Position numbers and translations under genes: made by a program. Positions 32,745 to 40,523 of a stretch of 64,000 nucleotides of DNA are shown one piece after another; the first letter of the stretch is position 1; every line of letters begins with the position of its first letter. Source of the stretch: Flemingiibacterium sp045578725 (GTDB lineage Bacteria; Bacillota; Clostridia; Oscillospirales; CAG-272); assembly GCA_045578725.1 (NCBI GenBank), contig JAZNKS010000052.1, positions 1 to 64,000 of the forward strand. The letters are read 5' to 3'. The notes beneath the pieces were generated by a model. It was not told where the DNA came from, did no database searches, and saw nothing but the letters and a program-made list of their open reading frames with translations.

Positions 32745-33741
32745 TTTTGAACGGCTGAACGATCTGACCATCGGTGTCATCGGCGATTTTGCGCTGGACA
32801 TCTATTGGTATGCGGATATGACGAAAAGCGAGCTGTCGCGCGAAACGCCCCACTATCCGCTCCCCGTTGTCCGCGAGAAGATATCCCTCGGTGCCGCCGG
32901 CAATGTGGCGGCCAATCTGGCGGCTCTGAAGCCTTCACGGCTCGCGGTCTGCGGCGTATGCGGCGATGATTGGCGCGGTACTCTGATGCGGGAGCAGTTT
33001 GCTTCTCTCGGAGCGGATACCTCCGGCCTTTTTTGCGAGGCGGGCCGCATGACCAATGCCTACTGCAAGCCGATGCGCATGGGCATTTCCGAAGTGATTT
33101 ACGAGGATCCCCGGCTTGATTTTGCCGCTTCGGCGGCTCCTGAAAAGAAAACCGAGGCGAAAATTCTGGCCTGGCTGGATATGGCGGAGAAAACGCTGGA
33201 TGCGCTCTGTGTCTGTGATCAGTTTGCCTGCGGCATTCTGACACCGGCGATTGTGGAGCGGATCCGGACGCTCGGCATCCGGGTCTATGTGGACAGCCGG
33301 AGCCGGATAGCCGTTTTCGGCTGTCCGGGAACCGTGCTGAAGCCGAATGAGGTGGAATGTGCGCAGGCGCTGAAAAAGCTGGGACTGGCTGTGGATGAAG
33401 ATCCCGCCGTCAATGCGGATCGGCTCGGCGAGGCGACCGGCTCGGATATTCTGCTGACCCTTGGCGAAAAGGGATGCCTGTGGCGCGATGCCGCGAGCCG
33501 ACACAGCACGGCGATCCCGGCGATTGCGGCTGAGGGGCCGATTGACATCTGCGGTGCCGGCGACACCTTTATTTCCGCCTTTGCTTCCTTTCACGCTTCG
33601 GGAGCATCGCCCGAGGAGGCGGCATCCTTTGCCGCCTGTGCATCTCACATCACAATCCGTCAGATCGGAACCACGGGAACAGCCTCGCGTGAGGATATTT
33701 TTTCGGTTTGGAATGCGTCCGACTCTACGGAAAGAAGATAA
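32737..33741 (+). CDS. PfkB-family kinase, HldE/RfaE-like, 334 aa
   Basis: Ribokinase-fold sugar kinase. The N-terminus (GVIGDFALDIYW) and the SLGAAGNVAANLAAL segment match the heptose-7-phosphate kinase subgroup (HldE N-terminal domain, RfaE); the catalytic GAGD is at 273-276. The cytidylyl- or adenylyl-transferase half of HldE is absent. It would phosphorylate a sugar or sugar phosphate made or dephosphorylated by its operon partners. Its start overlaps the DHS-like gene by 8 bp. Followed after 99 bp by the HTH-kinase fusion under a separate promoter. Confidence 0.85.
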   Translation: MFDFERLNDLTIGVIGDFALDIYWYADMTKSELSRETPHYPLPVVREKISLGAAGNVAANLAALKPSRLAVCGVCGDDWRGTLMREQFASLGADTSGLFCEAGRMTNAYCKPMRMGISEVIYEDPRLDFAASAAPEKKTEAKILAWLDMAEKTLDALCVCDQFACGILTPAIVERIRTLGIRVYVDSRSRIAVFGCPGTVLKPNEVECAQALKKLGLAVDEDPAVNADRLGEATGSDILLTLGEKGCLWRDAASRHSTAIPAIAAEGPIDICGAGDTFISAFASFHASGASPEEAASFAACASHITIRQIGTTGTASREDIFSVWNASDSTERR

Positions 33742-33757
33742 ATATCCCTCCGATGCG

Positions 33758-33788
33758 AGGTTTACTATCGGATTCGTAGGTTTACAAT
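33758..33788 (+). promoter_or_regulatory. 20-bp-spaced direct repeats over the -35 region
   Basis: AGGTTTACTAT (33758-33768) and AGGTTTACAAT (33778-33788) are repeated exactly two helical turns apart; the second contains the -35 box. A candidate operator, possibly for the HTH domain encoded just downstream. Confidence 0.5.
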
Positions 33789-33809
33789 TCCGGAAAAATG
33801 TGATAAAAT
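33781..33809 (+). promoter_or_regulatory. Promoter of the HTH-PfkB/aldolase operon
   Basis: TTTACA (33781-33786), 17 bp, TAAAAT (33804-33809). Confidence 0.65.
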
Positions 33810-33840
33810 AGTAGCAGATCCTGAAATGAGGAGGAATTGT

Positions 33841-35064
33841 ATGAACGCGGCCCGTATGGGAACCACGATTGCCAAGCTCCGCAAAAAGCTCGGTCTGACC
33901 CAGCGTCAGCTGGCCGAGCAGCTGAATGTCAGCGATAAGGCGGTCAGCAAATGGGAGTGCGGCGGCGGGTATCCCGAAATTACCATTCTGCCGGCCATGT
34001 CCGAGCTGTTCGGCGTTTCGGTGGACTACCTTCTGAAGGGGGACACGCAGGGCATTGCCATTGCGGGCAATATTCTGGTGGATATTGTCAATCTGATCGA
34101 TACCTATCCTCAGAAAAGTATGCTGGCCAATATCCAGCAGACGGTCACGGCAGTGGGCGGATGTGTGCCCAATACGATCATTGATATTGCCAAAATCGAT
34201 CCGGATCTCTTTCTGACGGCGCTCGGAAAGGTCGGAAACGATGAAAACGGCCGGTATGTGCTGTCGCAGATGCGAAAGTACGGCATTGATGTGACACAGG
34301 TGCGGATCGATGAAACGATGCCGACCGCTTCCAGTAATGTCATGACCGAAATCTCCAGCGGCGACCGGACCTTCTTCTATGCCGGGGGTGCCAACCGCAG
34401 CTTCTCGCCGGACGATATTGATGTGGAGTCTCTGGACTGCCGGATGTTCCATATCGGCTACATCCTTCTGCTGGATGCGATGGATGCGTATGATGCCGAG
34501 TATGGCACCAAAATGGCAGGCCTTCTGAAGCGCGTGTCGGAGCGGGGTATCAAAACCTCGATTGATGTGGTCAGCGAGGAGGGGAACCGTTTCCGCGAAA
34601 AGGTGATTCCCGCGCTGAAATACTGCGACTATGCGATTCTCAATGAGATTGAGAGCTGTCGTGTGACAGGCCTTTCGCCCCGCCATCCCGACGGACGGAT
34701 TCATATGGAGAATATCCGCTCGACGATGGAGGAATTTCTCCGCCTCGGCGTGCGGGAAAAGGTAATTGTCCACTGTGTGGAATGCGGCTTCCTTCTCGAT
34801 CGGAGCGGCGAATTCATTGTAGTTCCCTCGCTGGAGCTTCCGCCGGATTACATCAAGGGAAGTGTCGGCGCGGGCGATTCCTATGCGGCCGCCTGTCTGT
34901 ACGGTATCTACAACGGCTGTGATAACCGTTGGCTGCTGGAATTTGCTTCCGCTGCCGCGGCCTGCAATCTGTCCGCATCCGATTCGATCAGCGGTATGCG
35001 CTCCCGCAGCGAGATCGAAAAGCTGTGCGAGCTTTATCCGCGCAAGAAAACAGAAAATATTTGA
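33841..35064 (+). CDS. XRE helix-turn-helix fused to a PfkB-family sugar kinase, 407 aa
   Basis: Residues 6-68 form a Cro/C1-type helix-turn-helix (LGLTQRQLAEQLNVSDKAVSKWE); residues 72-400 form a complete ribokinase-fold kinase with the catalytic GAGDS motif (343-347). The kinase part has the usual sugar-binding and N-terminal GNILVD region, so it is probably active: a sugar kinase that may also bind DNA and sense its own substrate. Start at 33841, because GAGGAGG (829-835 region, 33829-33835) lies inside the longer frame from 33826. A class II aldolase follows 16 bp later. ROK proteins are another HTH-kinase solution; this HTH_3-PfkB combination is unusual. Confidence 0.88.
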   Translation: MNAARMGTTIAKLRKKLGLTQRQLAEQLNVSDKAVSKWECGGGYPEITILPAMSELFGVSVDYLLKGDTQGIAIAGNILVDIVNLIDTYPQKSMLANIQQTVTAVGGCVPNTIIDIAKIDPDLFLTALGKVGNDENGRYVLSQMRKYGIDVTQVRIDETMPTASSNVMTEISSGDRTFFYAGGANRSFSPDDIDVESLDCRMFHIGYILLLDAMDAYDAEYGTKMAGLLKRVSERGIKTSIDVVSEEGNRFREKVIPALKYCDYAILNEIESCRVTGLSPRHPDGRIHMENIRSTMEEFLRLGVREKVIVHCVECGFLLDRSGEFIVVPSLELPPDYIKGSVGAGDSYAAACLYGIYNGCDNRWLLEFASAAAACNLSASDSISGMRSRSEIEKLCELYPRKKTENI

Positions 35065-35080
35065 TTCTGGAGGAAATAAA

Positions 35081-35917
35081 ATGTTAGTCAATCTGAACGA
35101 TGTTCTTCGTCCGGCCCGCGAAATGGGCTATGCTGTGGGCCTGTTCAACACTACCGATACCGATATGCTTCAGGCAGCCATTGAGGCGGCCGAGGAGCTT
35201 CGCTCGCCGATTATCATCGGCACAGCGGAGGTTCTTCTCCCGTCCGGTGAGCTGCAGCTGATCGCACCGTCGATCTTACACAAGGCAAGACAGGCTTCGG
35301 TGCCGGTTGTTGTCCACTACGATCACGGCCTTACCTTTGAGCGCTGCATGGAAGCCCTCAAGCTCGGCTTCTCCAGCGTTATGTATGACGGCTCGGCCAA
35401 GGATTACGAAACGAATATCGCCGAAACCCGCGAGATCGTGAAGATCGCGCACGCTTTCGGTGCATCCGTTGAAGGTGAAATCGGCCATGTCGGCAATGCA
35501 GACAGCGAGGACAATGCGGATACCGACGGCTACACGACCTGCGCGGAGGCACTCACCTATCTGAAGGATACCGGCGTGGATGCGCTTGCCATCGCCATCG
35601 GAACCGCGCACGGCGCATACAAAAAGAAACCGAAGCTGGATTTTGATCGTCTGAGCCAAATCCGCGGCGCAGTAGATGTTCCGCTGGTGCTTCACGGCGG
35701 CTCCGGTTTGAGTGATGATGATTTCCGCACGGCGGTCAAGCGAGGCATTGCCAAGGTGAACATTTTCACCGATCTCTGCCTGGCCGGTAATCGCGCCATG
35801 GCGGAAGGCCTTGCCGCAAACGAAGCCTATCTGACGATCCGCGACCGTAAGGTGGAGGCCATCAAGGCGGCGGTTATGGAAAAGATGCGCCTGTTCGGCT
35901 CCGAGGGACGCGCATAA
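35081..35917 (+). CDS. Class II ketose-bisphosphate aldolase (GatY/KbaY/FbaA type), 278 aa
   Basis: Zinc-dependent aldolase cleaving a ketose 1,6-bisphosphate (fructose or tagatose type). Family motifs are visible: HYDHG (79-83, catalytic Asp81 and zinc ligand His82), EGEIGHVG (131-138), IGTAHGAY (zinc His177) and LHGGSG (zinc His205). Length is standard. GGAGG lies six to ten bases before the ATG. Co-transcribed with the HTH-kinase fusion, which would supply the phosphorylated substrate; which isomer is used cannot be told. Confidence 0.93.
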   Translation: MLVNLNDVLRPAREMGYAVGLFNTTDTDMLQAAIEAAEELRSPIIIGTAEVLLPSGELQLIAPSILHKARQASVPVVVHYDHGLTFERCMEALKLGFSSVMYDGSAKDYETNIAETREIVKIAHAFGASVEGEIGHVGNADSEDNADTDGYTTCAEALTYLKDTGVDALAIAIGTAHGAYKKKPKLDFDRLSQIRGAVDVPLVLHGGSGLSDDDFRTAVKRGIAKVNIFTDLCLAGNRAMAEGLAANEAYLTIRDRKVEAIKAAVMEKMRLFGSEGRA

Positions 35918-35924
35918 TCAGGAC

Positions 35925-35953
35925 TTGCAAAAATCGGCTGTATGTGATATAAT
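35925..35953 (+). promoter_or_regulatory. Promoter of the HD-domain gene, embedded in a terminator
   Basis: TTGCAA (35925-35930), 17 bp, TATAAT (35948-35953). The -10 box sits in the loop of the terminator hairpin 35931-35976. Confidence 0.75.
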
Positions 35954-35976
35954 AAATCCATACAGCTGATTTTTTT
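35931..35976 (+). terminator. Terminator of the aldolase operon, overlapping the next promoter
   Basis: Stem of about 14 bp with one mismatch (35931-35944 with 35959-35972) and a run of T residues. Transcripts from the internal promoter begin inside the 3' arm and would not be terminated. Confidence 0.75.
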
Positions 35977-35988
35977 GAGGTCCTGCCA

Positions 35989-36555
35989 ATGAAACCAAGA
36001 GAGCTGATCACCTTTCTGTCGGTGATCGAAAAACTGAAATGCAATACCCGCCATTCCTGGACATCCTCCGGGCGCAGGGAAAGCGTGGCCGAGCATTCGT
36101 GGCGGCTGGCCGTGATGGCTATGCTTTGCGCCGATGAGTATCCGGAGCTGGACATCAACCGTGTGATCCGGATGTGTCTTGTACATGATTTCGGCGAGGC
36201 GATCACCGGCGATATTCCATCCTTCTATAAAAACGGCGCCGATGAGGAAAAAGAGAGCCGGGCGATTGAGGAGCTGCTTTTGATGCTTCCCGATCCGTAT
36301 ACCGGCGAGCTTCGAGCGCTGTTTGATGAAATGGAGGCACTTGCGACACCGGAGTCGAAGCTTTTCAAGGCGCTTGATAACATGGAGGCGGTTCTGTCCC
36401 ATAATGAGGCGAATCTGTCCACCTGGCTTCCGCTGGAATTCACCGAAAATCTGGTGTATGGGGAGAAAAATGCGGCCTGGTCGGAGTGGACACGTCTTCT
36501 GCGGGAGCAGATGCGTGCCGATTCGGAGGAAAAAATCCGCCGGGAAGGGAAATAA
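35989..36555 (+). CDS. HD-domain phosphohydrolase (YfbR/HDDC2-like), 188 aa
   Basis: HD-fold metal phosphohydrolase: H36 in SVAEHSWR, the H66-D67 pair in CLVHDFGEA and a distal Asp in the KALDNMEA stretch. The family includes 5'-deoxynucleotidases that dephosphorylate dNMPs; the assignment to nucleotides is inferred from the ETxAEHSWR-like N-terminal pattern. Single gene with its own promoter overlapping the upstream terminator, and a bidirectional terminator after it. Confidence 0.87.
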   Translation: MKPRELITFLSVIEKLKCNTRHSWTSSGRRESVAEHSWRLAVMAMLCADEYPELDINRVIRMCLVHDFGEAITGDIPSFYKNGADEEKESRAIEELLLMLPDPYTGELRALFDEMEALATPESKLFKALDNMEAVLSHNEANLSTWLPLEFTENLVYGEKNAAWSEWTRLLREQMRADSEEKIRREGK

Positions 36556-36559
36556 CAGC

Positions 36560-36596
36560 AAAAAATCCGCCGTCCGGTAGGACAGCGGATTTTTTT
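36560..36596. terminator. Bidirectional terminator between convergent genes
   Basis: Stem AAAAATCCGC/GCGGATTTTT (36561-36570 with 36585-36594) plus inner GTCC/GGAC, with A and T runs on both sides; serves the HD gene and the convergent hydrolase. Confidence 0.9.
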
Positions 36597-36605
36597 GTGT
36601 CGGGA

Positions 36606-38552
36606 TTATTCAACAACCTCGATGATATCGTGGAGGTCGACGCGGCCAACCTCTACATAGGCGCGGCCGTCGCGGTATTCAAAGGGAAGCTCACGGTTGT
36701 CAGGACGGAGGATCAGCGCCTTCGGAGCCTTGTCAAGCGCGATGGAGAGCTTGATGTCAACGATCGGAGGGATGAAGTCCTCGGTACCGGTGGAAATGCT
36801 TCCGTGATTGCCGTTGGCATTGACCAGCTGGATGAAGAGCTTGCCGTCCTTCTTCAGATTGACGATTTCCAGCATACCGAGCGCGGATTCAATCTTGGTG
36901 GCAGGCGTATAGAGCTTGTCGCAGATGGTACGGATCAGATCGCGGTGCGTGCACTGAACGCAGTCATAGTACTGACCGCCGAGATCGGCCGCCAGCGCGG
37001 TGACGGTACCTTTACCGAAGGGAATGATGACAGCGGCAGATTCGTTTGCTGCACGGGGGGCGCCACCCATCTTGGCCACAACCTCGCCCTGTGCGGTGAC
37101 ATTGTGGGCATCGCGGAGCATACCGAATGCCTCGCCGTCAACGGTGTACCACATCCATGCCTCCTCGCGCTTTTCACTGTCAAGCGTGAGCGGAACGCCG
37201 GCTTTGGCGAATACATCGCAGACCTTGCGGCCGGCCAGCAGCAGATTGCCGCCGTTCTTTGCGTAGTCAAGAAGCTCGGCGATCATTTCCGGCTCCAGGC
37301 CCTCGAACAGTTCGGGGATGGCGATCAGCTTGTAATCGCTGCAATGGCCCTTCAGCGTATGCTCGCAGGCGATTTCGGTGGAATGACCGGTGTCGCAGAG
37401 AACGCAGGTCAGACCGGCGGCGCGGTTCATGCCGCAGCGGCTGAACAGGTTGCCGGATTCACGGTAGCGGTCGAAGGTGGAGAGCAGAACAACGGCCTCG
37501 TGCTCGGGATTGCCGTGTACGCAGTAATCCTGACGGGCGCGGACATAGTCGGCGACCGGCTTCATGCGGCGGATCTGATCAATACGGGGCGAGCCGTCGG
37601 GATACTGGGTGATGTAGTTCTGGAAGCCGCCGCCGACAGCCAGTACGGTTGCCGCTTCCTGCATGATCTGAATCGGATGCTTGGGAAGACCGCCGGGCTT
37701 GCCGTTCTGCATGGCGCGGAAGTTCCAGGCCATGAGATCCCATGTGCGGCCCTGCTGTGCGAGCGAACGGCCGGCATAGCGGGCGATATTGAAGGCATTC
37801 CAGGGCGAGAAGTCGCCGGACAGAAAGTCAACGCCGGCACAGACTTCCTCGGGCATATGGTCCGAAAAGGCCCAGTTGGATGCGATCTGGAAGTTCGGGT
37901 ACTTGGCATGAACCGTATCGGTGTAATGGCGGACATAGCGGCGGAAGAGCTCGCGGTTGAAGTCGCGGTATTCCACATAGTAAGGATCCTCACGCTTGAC
38001 GGGAAGCTGACCGTTCAGCGAAATGCCGGTTTCCTTTTCGAAAGCCGCGATGGTGTCGGGATGATAGTCAAGGCAGGTGCCCCAGCATTCGCCATCGATC
38101 CAGATGCCGTCCACACCGTACTTGCCGGCCAGCTCCATCATCTGCGGAATGAGCAGATTGTCGGCATAGCCGCCCATCGTGCGGGTTACGCTCTCGGAAC
38201 GGGTACCGTCCGCATTGACAACGGCATCCTCCGGATGTTCCTTGCAGTAGCGGTTGTCGATGACACCGGAATAGTGCATATAGAGGGCAACGCCTTCCTC
38301 ACGGGTAACGCGGCGCCACATGGCAAGCGGGTCGCCGATGATTTCGGGCATGGCGTTTTCGCACGCGGTGGGATAGGAAGCCCAGCCGGGATGACCCTTG
38401 CAGTCGATCTGCAGAAAGTCGGGCCGGATGAGCTGGCAGATTTCGCGGATCTCTTCCTCCTTCAGTGTCGCACCGACTGCCGGACGGCCCGGGTAGGGGC
38501 TGGCATGAAAGTCGAAGTGAAGGCCGAATACACTCTCGGAACGTTTTTTCAT
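36606..38552 (-). CDS. Putative glycoside hydrolase with TIM barrel and GATase-like domain, 648 aa
   Basis: N-terminal barrel-like region (1-370) resembling alpha-L-fucosidase/GH29-type or related hydrolases, with a candidate nucleophile in GVDGIWIDGECWG (146-158, Asp153); the middle part (about 395-540) resembles the glutamine-amidotransferase-like trimerisation domain of GH42-type beta-galactosidases, and the end (about 560-648) a small beta domain. Family membership is uncertain. No signal peptide. Start at 38552 with GGAGG upstream; a longer frame to 38639 would include the promoter. Own promoter and terminator. Confidence 0.7.
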   Translation of the reverse strand: MKKRSESVFGLHFDFHASPYPGRPAVGATLKEEEIREICQLIRPDFLQIDCKGHPGWASYPTACENAMPEIIGDPLAMWRRVTREEGVALYMHYSGVIDNRYCKEHPEDAVVNADGTRSESVTRTMGGYADNLLIPQMMELAGKYGVDGIWIDGECWGTCLDYHPDTIAAFEKETGISLNGQLPVKREDPYYVEYRDFNRELFRRYVRHYTDTVHAKYPNFQIASNWAFSDHMPEEVCAGVDFLSGDFSPWNAFNIARYAGRSLAQQGRTWDLMAWNFRAMQNGKPGGLPKHPIQIMQEAATVLAVGGGFQNYITQYPDGSPRIDQIRRMKPVADYVRARQDYCVHGNPEHEAVVLLSTFDRYRESGNLFSRCGMNRAAGLTCVLCDTGHSTEIACEHTLKGHCSDYKLIAIPELFEGLEPEMIAELLDYAKNGGNLLLAGRKVCDVFAKAGVPLTLDSEKREEAWMWYTVDGEAFGMLRDAHNVTAQGEVVAKMGGAPRAANESAAVIIPFGKGTVTALAADLGGQYYDCVQCTHRDLIRTICDKLYTPATKIESALGMLEIVNLKKDGKLFIQLVNANGNHGSISTGTEDFIPPIVDIKLSIALDKAPKALILRPDNRELPFEYRDGRAYVEVGRVDLHDIIEVVE

Positions 38553-38610
38553 GATGGTATCCTCCGTTGACGGAAAATTTGAGGGAGCGGCTGTTTCTGC
38601 CGCTGATTTC

Positions 38611-38639
38611 ATTATAACATGGTTGCATCCGGAAGTCAA
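38611..38639 (-). promoter_or_regulatory. Promoter of the 648-aa hydrolase
   Basis: Minus-strand TTGACT (38639-38634), 17 bp, TATAAT (38616-38611). Confidence 0.75.
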
Positions 38640-38671
38640 GAAAAGAATTTTTTATTTTTTTCAAAAAGGTA

Positions 38672-38700
38672 TTGACAATTCCTGCAGGGCGTGGTATAAT
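38672..38700 (+). promoter_or_regulatory. Consensus promoter of a structured intergenic transcript
   Basis: TTGACA (38672-38677), 17 bp, TATAAT (38695-38700). No gene starts within 300 bp, yet this is one of the best promoters in the window. Confidence 0.8.
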
Positions 38701-38706
38701 ATATAA

Positions 38707-38950
38707 CACGCCACAAGAGACGGCGTACAATTTCAGACCTTTGTTTTTATAAGTGAGCATTTTTCGACGGGAGATTTATGCCCATTTATAAAAACAAAGG
38801 TCTCTTTTTTCCGTTCCTTGACAATTTCATACCGCAAATCCTGCCCGGCAGGCAGAACGACACGCACAGCAGCCTCATATTTTTCAAATACATGATTTTG
38901 AATGCTGTTTGGCACCGCCGCACGCGGTGCGGACATTCCGATGTCCATTT
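38707..38950 (+). ncRNA. Candidate non-coding RNA or attenuator upstream of the DUF2828 gene
   Basis: From the expected start, a small hairpin ACGCC/GGCGT (38708-38726), an 18-bp perfect stem (38735-38752 with 38786-38803) with a 33-base loop and then CTTTTTT, followed by two adjacent hairpins (38912-38930 and 38931-38946) and ATTTTT. The main transcript would be about 100 bases. It could be an independent RNA, an attenuator for the DUF2828 gene, or part of a small mobile element. Two possible small ORFs here (plus 38778-39032 and minus 38957-38733) are unsupported. Confidence 0.4.
38735..38810 (+). terminator. Long-stem terminator inside the DUF2828 upstream region
   Basis: 18-bp perfect stem followed by CTTTTTT (38804-38810). 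Unusual for its 33-base loop. Confidence 0.65.
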
Positions 38951-39045
38951 TTCGCAAATCCCTACAACTGAATACCTTATGTCAAAACGTGTCGTGACCC
39001 GCCGGGCGGGCAAAAAAACAACTATAAATTAAGGAGGAAAATCTT

Positions 39046-40506
39046 ATGCTGAATCAACTGATGCATGAGCAGAACCGCACGCGGACCGAAAACGGCGCCC
39101 TTGCCTGGCATTCCACGGGCGGATGCTGCCTTGATTTCTTTGCGGCTGCCGGCGCTGTCCGCGGTGCGGAGGATGAGCGGGTGCTGAATCTGTTTCTCCG
39201 TGCCTATGCGGAGAATCCCGACGATGCGATGAAGATCCTGTTTTATGCCCGGGATGTACGGGGCGGGCTTGGCGAGCGGCGGATTTTCCGCCTGATTCTG
39301 AGCCGGATGGCCTTTACGCATCCCGAAAGTGCGGCAAGAAATCTGGCTCACATTCCCGAGTACGGGCGGTGGGACGATATGCTGGCCGTGCTGGATACCC
39401 CCTGCGAAGCGGAGGCGGCCCGACTGATCGGCCGTCAGCTGGAGCGGGACAGACAGGCGATGGCTGCAGGAAAATCCGTATCCCTTTTAGCCAAGTGGCT
39501 GCCCTCGCTGAACACTTCGTCCTCGGCTACACGGGAGCAGGCCGGAAAGCTCCGCCGATTACTCGGCATGAACGAGCGGGAATACCGGCGGTGCCTGTCC
39601 TCGCTCCGAGCGGCATCAAAAGTGCTGGAGTGCGATCTCTCGCGCGGCGATTATGGCTTTACCTACGAAAAGCTGCCCTCCAAGGCGCTTCTTCAGTACC
39701 GGCGCGCCTTTCTTCGTCATGATAAGAAGCGCTATCGGAAGTATCTGGAGGATGTGCTCGCCGGCCGGGCTAAGGGAAAGGCCGCGGCGCTTTATCCCTA
39801 TGAGTTGGTGCAGAGATGCATCGATGAGCGGGTACAGACCGATGACGAAATCCATGCGCTGGATGCCGCATGGCGATCCCTGCCCGACTTCACCGACGGG
39901 CGGAATGCGCTGGCGGTGGTGGACGGCTCCGGCTCCATGTACTGGGGCGAAGGATCGCCGCGTCCGATTGATGTAGCGCTCTCGCTTGGACTCTATTTCG
40001 CCGAGCGGAACCGGGGGCACTTCCGCAATCATTTCATCACCTTCTCCGAGTCGCCCCGGCTGGTGAAGGTGCAGGGCCGCAATCTGCGCGATCGGGTGCA
40101 GTACTGCATGAGCTACAACGAGGTTGCCAACACCGATCTCTACAATGTGTTCATGCTGATTCTGGTCACCGCAATCAAAAATCACCTGCCGCAGGAGGAG
40201 CTGCCCGAGCTGCTGTATATCCTGTCGGATATGGAATTCGACCGCGGTGTCACTCCGGATAAAACGGTTTATCAGGATGCAAAGGAAAAATTTGAGGAAT
40301 ACGGCTACCGTCTGCCGACGGTGGTATATTGGAATATCGCCAGCCGGAACGAGCAGTATCCGGTTATGGCAGACGAGAACGGAACGGCGCTGGTTTCCGG
40401 CGCCAGCCCGTCGGTCTTTTCCCTGATGATGGAACAGAATATCACGCCGGATGCGCTGATGCGGCAGGTACTGGACAGCGACCGGTACCGCGCGATCTGC
40501 GCCTGA
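39046..40506 (+). CDS. DUF2828 (Ro60/TROVE-like) protein with vWA domain, 486 aa
   Basis: Helical-repeat N-terminal region (about 25-280) resembling TROVE/Ro60 RNA-binding rings (for example LFYARDVRGGLGERRIFRLIL) and a C-terminal von Willebrand factor A domain (about 285-486). The MIDAS metal site appears complete: DGSGS (293-297), Thr363 and Asp395. Ro60 proteins bind Y RNAs and misfolded RNAs and take part in RNA quality control; DUF2828 is less studied. AAGGAGGAAAA precedes the ATG. The next gene, a PPP phosphatase, starts 17 bp later and is surely co-transcribed. A structured intergenic RNA candidate lies just upstream. Confidence 0.88.
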   Translation: MLNQLMHEQNRTRTENGALAWHSTGGCCLDFFAAAGAVRGAEDERVLNLFLRAYAENPDDAMKILFYARDVRGGLGERRIFRLILSRMAFTHPESAARNLAHIPEYGRWDDMLAVLDTPCEAEAARLIGRQLERDRQAMAAGKSVSLLAKWLPSLNTSSSATREQAGKLRRLLGMNEREYRRCLSSLRAASKVLECDLSRGDYGFTYEKLPSKALLQYRRAFLRHDKKRYRKYLEDVLAGRAKGKAAALYPYELVQRCIDERVQTDDEIHALDAAWRSLPDFTDGRNALAVVDGSGSMYWGEGSPRPIDVALSLGLYFAERNRGHFRNHFITFSESPRLVKVQGRNLRDRVQYCMSYNEVANTDLYNVFMLILVTAIKNHLPQEELPELLYILSDMEFDRGVTPDKTVYQDAKEKFEEYGYRLPTVVYWNIASRNEQYPVMADENGTALVSGASPSVFSLMMEQNITPDALMRQVLDSDRYRAICA

Positions 40507-40523
40507 AGGAAAGGAGAATTGGC

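Noticed and set aside
32935..35091. 718-codon minus-strand open frame over the kinase genes
   Set aside because: Opposite two genes with full catalytic motifs; low complexity and no domain.
38778..39032. 84-codon plus-strand frame after a GGGAG site
   Set aside because: Starts in the loop of the terminator hairpin and encodes its 3' arm; Arg/Cys-rich without a domain. Kept only as an alternative in the findings.
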